DNA of 64,000 nt from Prorocentrum cordatum (GCA_963575745.1 CAUYUJ010009446.1:994740-1058739); one strand, 5' to 3'. Numbered from the stretch's first letter, positions 7,665 to 19,480 are shown. Notes: generated by a model from the letters alone, not told the origin. Numbers and translations are program-made.

Positions 7665-9668
7665 ACAGCCTCAGCCTCAGCCTGCCTCAGCCTCAGCCTC
7701 AGCCTGCCTCAGCCTCAGCCTCAGCCTGCCTCAGCCTCAGCCTCAGCCTGCTTCAGCCTCAGCCTCAGTCTGCCTTCAGCCTCGGCCTCAGCCTCAGCCT
7801 GCCTCAGCTCAGCCTGCATCAGCCTCAGCCTCAGCCTCAGCCTGCCTCAGCCTCAGCCTCAGCTTCAGCCTCAGCCTCAGTCTGCCTTCGCCTCGGCCTC
7901 AGCCTCAGGCTGCCTCAGCCTCAGCCTCCATCAGCCTGAGCCCAGCCTCAGCCTGCCTCAGCCTCAGCCTGCCTCAGCCTCAGCCTCAGCCTGCCTCAGC
8001 CTCAGCCTCATCTGCCTTCAGCCTCGGCCTCAGCCTCAGCCTGCCTCAGCCTCAGCCTGCTTCAGCCTCAGCCTCAGCCTGCCTCAGCATCACCTGCCTC
8101 AGCCTCAGCCTCAGCCTGCCTCAGCCTCAGCCTCGCCTCTTCAGCCTCAGCCTCAGTCTGCCTGCCTCGGCTCAGCCTCAGCCCTGCCTCAGGCCTCGCC
8201 ACGCTAGCCTCAGCCTCAATATGCCTTCAGCCTCAGCCTCAGTCTGCCTTCAGCCTCGCCCTCAGCCTCAGCCTGCCTCAGCCTCAGCCTCAGCCTGCAT
8301 CAGCCTCAGCCTCAGCCTCAGCCTGCCTCAGCATCAGCCTGCCTCAGCCTCAGCCTCAGCCTGCCTCAGCCTCAGCCTCAGCCTGCTTCAGCCTCAGCCT
8401 CAGTCGGCCTTCAGCCTCGGCCTCAGCCTCAGCCTGCCTCAGCCTCAGCCTGCATCAGCCTCAGCCTCAGCCTCAGCCTGCCTCAGCATCAGCCTGCCTC
8501 AGCCTCAGCCTCAGCCTGCCTCAGCCTCAGCCTCAGCCTGCTTCAGCCTCAGCCTCAGTCTGCCTTCAGCCTCGGCCTCAGCCTCACCTGCCTCAGCCTT
8601 CAAGATCTCAGCCTGCCTCAGCCTCAGCCTCAGCCTGCTTCAGCCTCAGCCTCAGTCTGCCTTCAGCCTCGGCCTCGGCCTCGGCCTGCCTCAGCCTCAA
8701 CCTGCATCAGCCTCAGCCTCAGCCTCAGCCTGCCTCAGCATCAGCCTGCCTCAGCCTCAGCCTCACCCTGCCTCAGCCTCAGCCTCAGCCTGCTTCAGCC
8801 TCAGCCTCAGCCTCAGTCTGCCTTCAGCCTCAGCCTCAGCCTCAGCCTGCCTCAGCCTCAGCCTGCATCAGCCTCAGCCTCAGCCTCAGCCTGCCTCAGC
8901 ATCAGCCTGCCTCAGCCTCAGCCTCAGCCTGCCTCAGCCTCAGCCTGCTTCAGCCTCAGCCTCAGTCTGCCTTCAGCCTCGTCCTCAGCCTCAGCCTGCC
9001 TCAGCCTCAGCCTGCATCAGCCTCAGCCTCAGCCTCAGCCTGCCTCAGCATCAGCCAGCCTCAGCATCAGCCAGCCTCAGCCTCAGCCTCAGCCAGCCTC
9101 TGCCCCAGCCTCAGCCTGCTTCAGCCTCAGCCACAATCTGCCTTCAGCCTCGGCCTCAGCCTCAGCCTCAGCCTGCATCAGCCTCAGCCTCAGCCTCAGC
9201 CTGCATCAGCATCAGCCTGCCTCAGCCTCAGCCTCAGCCTGCCTCAGCCTCAGCCTCAGCCTGCTTCAGCCTCAACCTCAGCCTGCCTTCAGCCTCGGCC
9301 TCCGCCTCAGCCTGCCTCAGCCTCAGCCTGCATCAGCCTCAGCCTCAGCCTCAGCCTCAGCCTCAGCCTGCCTCAGCATCAGCCTGCCTCAGCCTCGGCC
9401 TCAGCCTGCCTCAGCCTCAGCCTCAGCCTCAGCCTCAGCCTGCTTCAGCCAAAGCCTCAGTCTGCCTTGAGCCTTGGCCTCAGCCTCAGCTTCAGCCTGC
9501 CTCAGCCTCAGCCTGCATCAGCCTCAGCCTCAGCCTCAGCCTGCCTCAGCATCAGCCTGCCTCAGCCTCAGCCTCTGCCTCAGCCTCAGCCTGCTTCAGC
9601 CTCAGCCTCAGTCTGCCTTCAGCCTCGGCCTCAGCCTGCCTCAGCCTCAGCCTCAGCCTGCCTCAGCA
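7665..9668. repeat. CAGCCT-based minisatellite, array A
   Basis: About 2 kb of CAGCCT hexamers punctuated by TGCCTCAG, TGCATCAG and TGCTTCAG variants. Because the unit is six bases, all plus frames stay open as Gln-Pro, Ser-Leu or Ala-Ser dipeptide runs; a 661-codon ORF over it is a by-product and not annotated. Confidence 0.92.
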
Positions 9669-10090
9669 TTCAAAATGTGGCCCGGGAATGGAATTCTGGG
9701 AACTCGAAGAACACGAAATGGACTACAATTGGCTCCGGGCATTCAAAATCATGCCCAGGAATGGAATTCTGGGAACTCGAAGATCACGAAGTGGCCTACA
9801 GTTGGCTCCGGGCATCCAAAATGTGGCCCGGGAATGGAGTTCTGGGAAGTCGAAGAACACGAAGTGGCCTACTGTTGGCTCCGGGCATCCAAAATGTGGC
9901 CCGGGAATGGAGTTCTGGGAAGTAGAAGAGCACGACGTGGCCTACAGTTGGCTCCGCGCATCCAAAATGTGGCCCGGGAATGGAGTTCTGGGAAGTCGAA
10001 GAGCACGAAGTGGCGTACAGTTGGCTCCGGGGATTCAGAATGTGGCCCGGGAGTGGAGTTCTGGGAAATCGAAAAGCACGAAGTGTGTGA
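9669..10090. repeat. 73-bp tandem repeat, array A
   Basis: Five to six units beginning CATCCAAAATGTGGCCCGGG and ending TTGGCTCCGGG, with single-base differences. The 73-bp period is not a multiple of three, so each unit changes frame, which argues against a coding role. Confidence 0.88.
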
Positions 10091-10404
10091 CTGTATGCGA
10101 AAAACGATCCCCCCTGGCAAACCCCAACGGCCCCCCAACGGCCCCAAACGGCTCCCCAACGGCTGCCCAGACCCCCCTGCGGAGTAATGTGCTGCTCTCT
10201 TTTTAGCCTATTAGAAACCTATCTGTCTTCGATGTTAGGTAAAATTATCCCGGCAAAGCAACCTAACAGCGATGTGTAGGAGCATATCTGGAAGCATCCC
10301 CCTTAAGATTCAGATGAGAATCCAGTTGTAGAGTTCTGCTGTTCTCGCAGTCGTAGTCGCATTCGCGATGACAGTCGCAGTGGCAACGGCAGTCGCAGTC
10401 ACAG

Positions 10405-12047
10405 CCTCAGCCTCAGCCTGCCTCAGCCTCAGCCTCAGCCTGCCTCAGCCTCAGCCTGCCTCAGCCTCAGCCTCAGCCTGCTTCAGCCTCAGCCTCAGTC
10501 TGCCTTCAGCCTCGGCCTCAGCCTCAGCCTGCCTCAGCCTCAGCCTGCATCAGCCTCAGCCTCAGCCTCAGCCTGCCTCAGCCTCAGCCTGCCTCAGCCT
10601 CAGCCTCATGCCTCAGCCTCAGCCTCAGCCTGCTTCAGCCTCAGCCTCAGTCTGCCTCAGCCTCGGCCTCAGCCTCAGCCTGCCTCAGCCTCAGCCTGCA
10701 TCAGCCTCAGCCTCAGCCTCAGCCTGCCTCAGCATCAGCCTGCCTCAGCCTCAGCCTCAGCCTGCCTCAGCCTCAGCCTCAGCCTGCTTCAGCCTCAGCC
10801 TCAGTCTGCCTTCAGCCTCGGCCTCAGCCTCAGGCTGCCTCAGCCTCGGCCTGCATCAGCCTCAGCCTCAGCCTCAGCCTGCTCAGCATCAGCCTGCCTC
10901 AGCCTCAGCCTCAGCCTGCCTCAGCCTCAGCCTCAGCCTGCTTCAGCCTCAGCCTCAGTCTGCCTTCAGCCTCGGCTCAGCCTCGCCTGCCTCAGCCTCA
11001 GCCTGCCTCAGCCTCAGCCTCAGCCTCAGCCTGCCTCAGCATCAGCCTGCCTCAGCCTCAGCCTCAGCCTGCCTCAGCCTCAGCCTCAGCCTCAGCCTGC
11101 TTCAGCCTCAGCCTCAATCTGCCTTCAGCCTCGGCCTCAGCCTCAGCCTGCCTCAGCCTCAGCCTCCTGCATCAGCCTCAGCCTCAGCCTCAGCCTCAGC
11201 CTGCCTCAGCCTCAGCCTCAGCCTGCCTCAGCCTCAGCCTCAGTCTGCCTTCAGCCTCGGCCTCAGCCTCAGCCTGCCTCAGCCTCAGCCTGCATCAGCC
11301 TCAGCCTCAGCCTCAGCCTGCCTCAGCATCAGCCTGCCTCAGCCTCAGCCTCAGCCTGCCTCAGCCTCAGCCTCAGCCTGCTTCAGCCTCAGCCTCAGTC
11401 TGCCTTCAGCCTCGGCCTCAGCCTCAGGCTGCCTCAGCCTCAGCCTGCATCAGCCTCAGCCTCAGCCTCAGCCTGCCTCAGCATCAGCCTGCCTCAGCCT
11501 CAGCCTCAGCCTGCCTCAGCCTCAGCCTCAGCCTGCTTCAGCCTCAGCCTCAGTCTGCCTCAGCCTGCTCAGCCTCAGCCTCCTGCCTCAGCCTCAGCCT
11601 GCCTCAGCCTCAGCCTCAGCCTCAGCCTGCCTCAGCCTCAGCCTCAGCCTGCTTCAACCTCAGCCTCAGTCTGCCTTCAGCCTCGGCCTCGGCCTCGGCC
11701 TGCCTCAGCCTCAGCCTGCATCAGCCTCAGCCTCAGCCTGCCTCAGCATCAGCCTGCCTCAGCCTCAGCCTCAGCCTGCCTCAGCCTCAGCCTCAGCCTC
11801 GGCCTGCTTCAGCCTCAGCCTCAATCTGCCTTCAGCCTCGGCTTCAGTCTCAGCCTGCCTCAGCCTCAGCCTGCATCAGCCTCAGCCTCAGCCTCAGCCT
11901 GCCTCAGCCTCAGCCTGCATCAGCCTCAGCCTGCTTCAGCCTCAGCCTCAGCCTGCATCAGCCTCAGCCTGAGTCTGCCTTCAGCTTCGGCCTCAGCCTC
12001 AGCCTGCCTCAGCCTGCCTCAGCCTCAGCATCAGCCTGCCTCAGCAT
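10405..12047. repeat. CAGCCT-based minisatellite, array B
   Basis: Same hexamer and same variant spacers as array A, with occasional single-base deletions. The ORF of more than 500 codons over it is repeat-derived. Confidence 0.92.
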
Positions 12048-12485
12048 TCAAAATGTGGCCAGGGAATGGAATTCTGGGAACTCGAAGAACACGAAGTGGC
12101 CTACAGTTTGCTCCGGGCATTCAAAATCATACCCAGGAATGGAGTTCTGGGAAGTCCAAGAGCACGAAGTGGCCTACAGTTGGCTCCGGGCATCCAAAAT
12201 GTGGCCCGGGAATGGAGTTCTGGGAACTCGAAGACCACGAAGTGGCCTACAGTTGGCTCCGGGCATCCAAAATGTGGCCCGGGAATGGAGTTCTGGGAAC
12301 TCGAAGACCACGAAGTGGCCTACAGTTGGCTCCGGGCATCCAAAATGTGGCCCGGGAATGGAGTTCTGGGAACTCGAAGACCACGAAGTGGCCTACAGTT
12401 GGCTCCGGGCATTCAGAATGTGGCCCGGGAATGGAGTTCTGGGAGGTCGAAGAATGGAGTTCTGGGAGGTCGAAGAGCACGAAGT
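12048..12485. repeat. 73-bp tandem repeat, array B
   Basis: Unit starts at 12191, 12264 and 12337 give an exact 73-bp period; outer units are more diverged. The last unit is truncated and followed by a partial repeat of GAATGGAGTTCTGGGAGGTC. Confidence 0.9.
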
Positions 12486-12657
12486 GTGTGACTGTTTGCG
12501 AAAAACGAGGTTCCCCGGCAATCCCCAACGGCCCCCCAACGGCCCCCCAACGGCCCCCCAACGGCTCCCCAACGGCTGCCCAGACCCCCCTGTGGAGTAA
12601 TGTGCTGCTCTCTTTTGACACCACTAGAAACCTATCAGTCTTCGCTGTTAGGTAAAA

Positions 12658-14045
12658 ACAGAAATCAAAGATAGTCAAACAATGATAGAAGATCGTCCCC
12701 GTACTATTTTTGACTATTTTTGTAAAACGTATTCCCCCTGTAGAGGGAGAGGCCCGACTTAAGTCTAGACTCGCAGGACCGACCAGCCCCTTGACAGCCT
12801 TTTTGACAGCCCCTGGGCCTGGCGAGGGCACCCAGAGGCCGAGCATGACCGACCATTCCATTTTGGCGAGGATGTCTCAAGCGATGATGGGCTTGTTTTC
12901 CACCACCACCACGCCCCCCCCCTCCCCCCCCTAATGCAACCCCGCACCAGTGCTCTCGCGTCGCGCGCGCGGTTAGTTGAAACGAAGAACTCGCTTGAAG
13001 GTTCCACCGGCACCAAAAGACGGCTCGACGCCTCTCGTACCTCGAAGGCGCTTCTCCTGTCAAACCTCCCCTCGAGACTTTTTCGCGACGCGAGGAGGTC
13101 GGCGGACTTGGGAGGCCCAGGTTCTCGTCCTCCCCGAGCCTCCACCATGCCGGCGGCGGCGGGGCCCGGCACTGCTCCCGCGCACCCCGCGGGCGCGCTC
13201 TTCGTGCTCTCCGGGGTCGCCATGGGGGGTGTGCGCTGGCCGTGCGGCGTCACCGCGCCGAAAAGGGGCGTGAGGCCCAGACCCCCCTCGCGCCGCGGAT
13301 CGCGGGTTCCAGCCTGGAGGTTCCCGCAGGTCTGGAAGTTTTCCAACCACGGGAGGCCTTTCAGCAGCTGCGCCTCGCCGAGAGGGGGGGGGAGCCGAAT
13401 CGTCCCAAACGGACGCCGGAGACCCGAGTCAGGACCAAAAGACAATGCCTCCCCGTCGAGTTCCGTGAAAAATCATGGCGGAAAGCTTCTGGCTGTTTTG
13501 TGCCTCTGGGGGCCCCTGCCGGGCCTCGGGGCCAGCAAGAATCGGCTCGGGATGACAAGCGGATCCCCGGGGAAGGGATCGGGAGACCTCCACGGGCCCA
13601 CGCTGTGAAAGAAAAGACGGCGTCGGAGGTCTGGGGATATGCCCGGGTAGATGAGAGCAGAAATGCCGAGCAGGCCACAAAGACTTGAGCCAGCGGGACA
13701 CTGCCCGGCGTGAGCGGTCGGACCAGAGACAGCATCTCTGTGGGAGGGCAACGCAATGACATCGGGGATGAACTCCGCCACCGTGGCCCCCCCCGGCACG
13801 TCGGGGCTTGGTATCAGCCAGAATGCCGCAGGCACTGAGTGGAGTGTTCTCCTGGTCCCTTCGAGTTCTCCGCGCTGAAAATTCCCAATGCTCTTCTTGA
13901 AGGGCCGCAGGCCCCGGATTCCAGGAATCCTGGGGCGCTTCTTGGCGCTGTCGAGGTCTGTCGCATGACCTTTCTAGAGGCGTTCAGGGCGTGGTTGGAG
14001 GTCCATAGGTCACCACGTGTCTTAAGATGGCCCACTGGGACCGTC
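12658..14045. other. No confident gene; GC-rich sequence with a dispersed-repeat match
   Basis: Several overlapping ORFs exist on both strands, none with a family signature. About 13540-13605 resembles 815-875 (shared CTCGGGATG, a CCGG...GGGGTCG-like core and GAGACCT...GGGCCCA), so part of this region is a diverged dispersed repeat. Confidence 0.45.
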
Positions 14046-14049
14046 CAAG

Positions 14050-14146
14050 GTCTCTCGTGGGAGGAGGAGGAGGACGAGGAGGAGGAGGAGGAGGAGGAGG
14101 AGGAGGAGGAGGAGGAGGAGGAGGAGGAGGAGGAGGAGGAGAAGGG
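14050..14146. repeat. GGA/GAG microsatellite
   Basis: About 95 bp of near-perfect GGA triplets on the plus strand. No SL-like sequence was found at either edge. Confidence 0.9.
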
Positions 14147-15061
14147 GGATGGGGAGGGCCTTTTGGGCCGTCTTGGAAGCCCAGGGGGCCGGTCCACAGG
14201 CCCAGACCATTGAAAGATCAGAAGTCCTGACATGATTTCCGCAAGCTCGCCTTTTTCGTTCCTTCTGCGTCCAAGACGACCCAGGGAGACCCCCAAGAGA
14301 GCCCCAGCATGGCCCAAGATTTCCCCCGAATGGGCCCACGAGTCTCCCAAGAGGCCCCCAAGAAAGACCCAAGAGAGGAACTTCGAAATGTCATTCGGAG
14401 CCCCCTACCTCAGGAGGGCCCCCGAGATAGCCCGCAAGCCTGCAATACGACTCAATAGGCGCCAAAAAAGCGCCCAGCAGGCTCCCAAGACGTCCCTAAG
14501 AGGCCTCAAGAAGCATCTAAGAAGCCTCTCGTTCACGACCCAGACTGGCAGATAATGCCCAGTGCAGCCTGGTAGGATTGTTGTATGGGGCCCAAGAGGC
14601 CCCCAAGACTCACGAAATGGGCTCTAAGGACGCCCTCAGAGGCCCCCCCCTGAGTCATTGTAAACCCTACCCTTGCCCTTCCCCGTCCCCCGCTTTCTCT
14701 GTCGTTCCCCCGTTGTCTCCTTCTCGTCCACCCCCTGCATGTTACGGACTTGCTTGAACTGAAGACGCGATATGTTGCATGATGCAGCGCACCTGTATCA
14801 ATGGAAACAACATCATACATTACGGGCCTCTCGAACCTGCAAAGGGATGCGTCCCGTGTTGCGTTACGGCCCTCCCAAACCGAATGGCTGGAACTGTACC
14901 GTGTTCTATCCCTCCATGCAAGTCTTGACAGATCGCTACAACGTGCTGCGCCTGCATGGTGGCAGAACTTGCCATATGCACCAAGATATTGTCAACAAAC
15001 GAACGTCATCCTTGAATGACGTATGTGATCTCTCGGTGATGCCACCCGAAGCGTTGGTTGG
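14147..15061. other. No gene recognised; CCCAAGAGG-rich sequence
   Basis: 14280-14660 carries scattered CCCAAGAGGC-type motifs, the complement of the CCTCTTGGG minisatellite at 62856-63050 and related to the spacer of the hairpin satellite. The rest has no convincing ORF. Confidence 0.5.
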
Positions 15062-15406
15062 CTATGCCGCGCCGTAAACGCGTTTTCTGCCAGGTCGGAA
15101 GGTGTTCACCTTTAAGCTGTTTCCCCAGAGTGCAGGAGGCAAGTAGAAAGGTTGAGGACAAACAACAAGACTCCACTTGATTACGTGGCCATCGAACAGC
15201 AGCTGGACTGACTCATGTTTCGGCTGCCACTCACTGCTTGCATCTGTACTCTGCTCCGCATGCCTCCACACTTCAGCTTCATATCCTCCCAGGATTAGAA
15301 TCGGCACTCCTCCCCCTTCTTGATTGTCCCCTCCAGCAAAGTATGGCGGTCCTTCTTGAACCAACACTGGTACCTCTGGATAGCATGAGCGACGCGGCGT
15401 GGACAT
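15062..15406 (-). CDS. Hypothetical protein, 114 aa
   Basis: Minus-strand ORF with ATG at 15406 and stop at 15062. The composition is protein-like (GGVPILILGGYEAEVW, HVIKWSLVVCPQPFY) and unlike the repeat ORFs around it, with moderate GC. I see no domain, signal peptide or membrane segment. It could be an exon or a retroposed fragment; no SL relic lies upstream. It sits alone between satellites. Confidence 0.28.
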   Translation of the reverse strand: MSTPRRSCYPEVPVLVQEGPPYFAGGDNQEGGGVPILILGGYEAEVWRHAEQSTDASSEWQPKHESVQLLFDGHVIKWSLVVCPQPFYLPPALWGNSLKVNTFRPGRKRVYGAA

Positions 15407-15734
15407 TCTTTAAAGAGTAACTGCCACCACGTGAAGCAAACATCCGAGACGGGCATGCTTCTGGCTCTGCGCATCAGATACGCGCTTCGTCACTCTCTGT
15501 TATCCTCCTCTACACGTGCAATCTCTGTCACGAGCCCCCCTCTCTTCTTCCCTCCGGTGGTCTGTAGGTCTCTCGAGACTCTCTGCTTGCTTCGCTCTAC
15601 AGAATATTATATCTCCCTCCACTTCTCCCATATTTCCCGGGCACTCGTTTTGAAAAGAGAACTATGGTATCCACTTCCCGCCCGCTCCTCCTCCTTCTCT
15701 CCTGTGTTCGCGGTGCCCTGCGAGATAACAATCC

Positions 15735-16350
15735 GCGGTGCACAGCCTGTCGACAGGTCTATGATAGGCCTGTCCACAGCCTATGCACAGGCCTATGCCG
15801 CCAGAGGCGCAGAGGCCCTGACAGAGCCTTTCGATAGGCCTACGACAGGCCTGTCGACAGGCTATGCATAGCCCTGTCGTAGGCCTGTCGACAGGCTGTG
15901 CACAGGCCTATCACAGGCCTGACGACAGGCTGTGCACAGCTTACCATAGGCCTATGCATAGACCTATGCATAGGGTGTGCACAGGTCTCTACTCTGCCCG
16001 AGCCGAGCGCGCGAGCACACCTGGACACACAGCGACAGGCCTATGCATAGCCTATCCACAGGCCTATGATAGGCCTGTGGACAGGCTGTCGACAGGCCTA
16101 CGACAGGGCTATGCATAGCCTGTCGACACGCCTGTGGTAGGGCTATCGGTAGGGTGCGTACAGCCTCACCACAGGCCTGTGCACAGGCCTGCATTAGCCC
16201 TGTAGTAGGTCTGCGATAGGGCTGTGCACAGCCTGTGCATAGGCCTGTGGGGGATGCGGCGTAGGCCTATGCAAACCCTATGCACAGGTCCGAACCCAAA
16301 TCCCGCGACAGGCCTATGCATAGCCTGTGCATAGGCCTGTCGGGTCGAGC
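15735..16350. repeat. Palindrome-dense satellite, block 1
   Basis: Built from short palindromes in varying order: CACAGGCCTGTG, TGTGCACA, CTGTCGACAG, CTATGCATAG and AGGCCT. Further blocks lie at 16741-16835, 21005-21120, 21860-23395 and 23650-23710. All frames give a His/Arg/Pro/Val/Cys-rich repetitive peptide that is not a gene product. Confidence 0.88.
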
Positions 16351-16359
16351 GCCCCAGGA

Positions 16360-16740
16360 GAGTTCCAGGAGGGACTCCCCCAAGTCCCAAGAGAGCTCGA
16401 GATCGGCGCCAGGGGGTTCAGGTCGTCCCGAGAGAGTCCCAAGAGAGCCCCGAGAGAGCAGAGGCTCGCGCTGTCAAAACCGACGTTTTGACAGCGCGAG
16501 ATCTGGCGCCAGAAGCTTCAAGAGCGCTCCGAGAGAGCCCCAGGAGAGCTCCAAGAGGGGTCCCCCACAGTCCCAAGCGGGCTCCAAGAGGTAGCATAGG
16601 GGGCTGCAGACACCCCCTCAGAGGGCTCGAAGAGTGCCCAGAGAGGGCAGAGGCTCGCGCTGTCAAAGCCGACGTTTTGACAGCGCGAGCCCCCCGGCGC
16701 CGGGCCCCCTCAGAGGCTTGTCGCGGTTCGCGGGCCCCCT
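16360..16740. repeat. ~190-bp hairpin satellite, block 1 (two units)
   Basis: Two units, each with a long perfect or near-perfect hairpin: arms CTCGCGCTGTCAAAAC and its complement around loop CGAC, at 16465-16500 and 16652-16691 (187 bp apart). Between hairpins the sequence is purine-rich (CCAAGAGAGCTCC type). Flanked on both sides by the palindrome-dense satellite. Confidence 0.85.
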
Positions 16741-16835
16741 CAGAGGCCCGCCACAGGCCTGTGCACAGCCTGTCGACAGGCCTGTGGTGCCTGTGCACAG
16801 GCTATGCACAGGCATGCACAATACTGGGTGCTGTC

Positions 16836-18790
16836 TTGGACACGGAGTCTGTTGAGTAATGGGTGCTCTCTTGGACACGGAGTCTGGTGAATACTGAGTG
16901 CTCTCTTGGAGACAAAGGCGGGCGGTCGGGCGAGCGGTTGGGTGGAAGGTGGGCGGATCGGTTTTTTTTTAAGAGACCTCTAGTGGGTGCTCTCTGGCAA
17001 GGGGGTCAGTTGAGGACTGGGTGCTCTCTTGGACACGGAATATGTTGAGGACAGGGTGCTGTCTTTGGAGACGGAGTCTGTTGAATAATAGGTGCTCTCT
17101 TGCACCCGGAGTCCGTTGAATACTGGGCTCGGTCTTGGAGACGGGGTCTGCTGAGTAGTGGATGCTCTCTTGGAGACAGAAGCGGGCGGTCGAGCGGTCG
17201 GTCGGGCGGGAGGGCGGGTCGGGTTGTCAGATAGACCTCTAGTGGGTGCTCTCTGGCAGGGGAGTCCGTTGAAGACTGGGTGCTCTCCTGGCCACGGAGT
17301 CTGTTGAGTACAGTCTTGGAGACGGAGGCTGTTGAATAATGGGTGCTCTCTTGGACACGGAGTCTGTTGAATACTGGGTGCTGTCTTGGAGACGGGGGCT
17401 GGTGAATAGTGGGTGCTCTCGTGGAGACGGAGGCGAGCGGTCGGGCGGGGGGCGGGCGGGCGGGTCGCGTTTTTTAAAAAGACCTATAATGGGTGCTCTC
17501 TGGCAGGGAGGTCTGTTGAGGACTGGATGCTCCCTTGGGCACGGAGGCTGTTGAATACTGGATGGTCTCTGGGGGACGGAGTCTGTTGAGTAGTGGGCGC
17601 TCTCTTGGAGACAGTGGCGGGCGGTCGAGGCGGAACGGTCGGACAGGGCACCGGCGGGTGGATCGTTTTTTTTGGGGGGGTGCTCTCTGGCAAGAGGGTC
17701 TGTTGAGTACAGGGCGCTGTGTTGGAAACGGGATATGTTGAGTACTGGGTGTTCTCTTGGACACGGAGTCTGCTGAAAAACGGGTGCTGTCTTGGAGACG
17801 GGGGCTGTTGAATACTGGATGCTCTCTTGGACACGGAGTCTGTTGAATACTGGGTGCAATCTTGGAGACGGGAGCTGTTGAATAGTGGGCGCTCACTTGG
17901 AGACAAAGGCGGGCGGTCGGGCGGGCGGTCGGGTGGGGGGCGGACGGGCGGGTCGGGTTTTGAAATAGACCTCTAGTGGGTGCTCTCTGGCATGGGGTCT
18001 GTTGATGACTGGGCGCTCTCTTGGACGCGGAGTCTGTTGAGTACTGGGTGCTGTCTTGGACACGGAGTCTTTTGAGGAATGTGTGCTCTCTTGGACACGG
18101 AGTCTGGTGAATACGGGGTGCAATCTTGAAAACGGGAGCTGTTGAGTAGTGGGTGCTCTCTTGGAGACGAAAGCGGGCGGTCGGGCGGGAGGTCGGGCGG
18201 GAGGCGGGCGGGCGGGTCGGGTTTGAAAGAAGACCTCTAGTGGGGTGCTTTCTGGCATGGGGGTCTGTTGCGGACTGGGTGCACTCTTGGACATGGAATA
18301 TGTTGAGGACAGGGTGCTGTCTTGGGAGACGGAGTCTGTTGAATAATAAGTGCTTTCCTGGACCCGGAGTTCGTTGAATACTGGGCTCGGTCTTGGAGAC
18401 AGAGGCGGGCGGTCGGGCGGCGGGTCGAGCGGGGGGCGGGCGGGCGGGTCGGGTTTTTAAATAGACCTCTAGTGGGTGCTCTCTGGCAGGGGAGTCCGTT
18501 GAGGACTTGGTGCTCTCTTGGCCACGGAGTCTGTTGAAACCAGGGTGCAGTCTTGGAGGCGGAATCTGTTGAGTAACGGGTGCTCTCTTGGACACGGAGC
18601 CTGTCAAATATTGGGTGCTGTCTTGGAGACGGAGGCTGTTGAGTAGTGGGTGCTCCCTTGGGGACGGAGTCTGTTGAGTAAGGGGTGCTCACTTGGACAC
18701 GGAGTTTGTTGAATACTCGGTGCAATCTTGAAGACGGGGGCTGTTGAGTGGTGGGTGCTCTCCTGGAGACGGAATATGTCGAATAGCGGG
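16836..18790. repeat. 35-bp satellite in ~260-bp higher-order units
   Basis: The basic 35-bp unit reads GGGTGCTCTCTTGGACACGG then AGTCTGTTGAATACT, with variants. About every 190-280 bp it is interrupted by a GC-rich spacer starting GGCGGGCGGTCGGG and ending CCTCTAGTGGGTGCTCTCTG; spacers start near 16918, 17184, 17430, 17617, 17907, 18173 and 18401. The 377-codon minus ORF is repeat-derived. Confidence 0.88.
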
Positions 18791-18879
18791 TGCCGCGGCC
18801 CCGCCGCTCGAGACATCCTCACAACCGCGGAGGCGGCGCTCAAGGCACCCTCACAACCGCGGCGCCGGCGTTCGAGACC

Positions 18880-19480
18880 TCCTCCTCCTCCTCCTCCTCC
18901 GCCCTCCTCCTCCTCCTCCTCCTCCAACTTCGCCTCCCTCCTCATCTTACGCCCTCCTACACCTCCTCCCCCTCTTCGTCCTCGTCCCCCTCCCCCTCCT
19001 CTTCCTTTCCCTCCGAAGGGGGGGGGGGAGGAGGAAAAGGACGACGCCAGATGTCTGGAGGTGCGTCGGAAGCAGGGACTGCCGGGGGCCAGGGCGTCGG
19101 GGGCTCCAGAGCCCGACGTCCACCGGCGCTCAGGGGCATGCTGAGGGAGGAGGAGGAGAAGGAAGAGGAGGAGGAGGAGGAGGAGGAGGAGGGGGAGGAG
19201 GAGGAGGAGGAGGAGGAGGAGGAGGAGGAGGAGGAGGTGGCAGGAGGAAGGGAGGAGGGGGAGGAGTGTGCCCGAGCAGCGGGTGCATCGTCGCCTGCAC
19301 CGACTCTCTCGACCGCCCCGAAGCCGCGCTCGAAGCCGCGGTCGAAATCCGCTCACTCTTCGGTTCCTCTTCCTCCTCCTCCTCCTCCTTCCTCCCTCCC
19401 TCCCGCGCCCACGAGCGCTCCCACGCCCTCCTACTTCTCCTCCACTTCCTCCTCCTTCTCCTCATCATCCCTCCCCTCCT
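18880..19480. repeat. Inverted TCC / GGA / TCC microsatellite cluster
   Basis: TCC tracts (18880-19010), then GGA (19143-19260), then TCC again (19365-19480) on the plus strand. Facing complementary tracts could pair into long stems. The ~130-bp spacers are GC-rich with no motif. Confidence 0.8.

Larger units (their letters stand above)
7501..10240. repeat. Large tandem duplication, copy A
   Basis: Copy A of a unit made of a ~165-bp head (starting near ATTATCCCGGCAAAGCAACC), a CAGCCT minisatellite, a 73-bp array and a ~190-bp tail ending near GTTAGGTAAAA. Copy B follows directly at 10241-12657 with the same order and nearly identical head and tail. The junction tail/head carries GTTAGGT and ACCTAAC as a short inverted repeat. 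Confidence 0.85.
10241..12657. repeat. Large tandem duplication, copy B
   Basis: Same head, minisatellite, 73-bp array and tail as copy A. The minisatellite is shorter (about 1.64 kb against 2.0 kb), so the arrays have changed length since duplication. Confidence 0.85.

Noticed and set aside
7665-12047. ORFs of 500-660 codons with Gln-Pro, Ser-Leu and Ala-Ser dipeptides
   Set aside because: They come from the CAGCCT hexamer, open in every plus frame; frame changes freely between copies A and B and no start or stop is shared.
12847-12870. CCATTTTGGC as another spliced-leader relic
   Set aside because: Only a 10-base core matches; no GTAG before it, no CTCAAG after it, no ORF or microsatellite beside it; expected by chance at about this rate.
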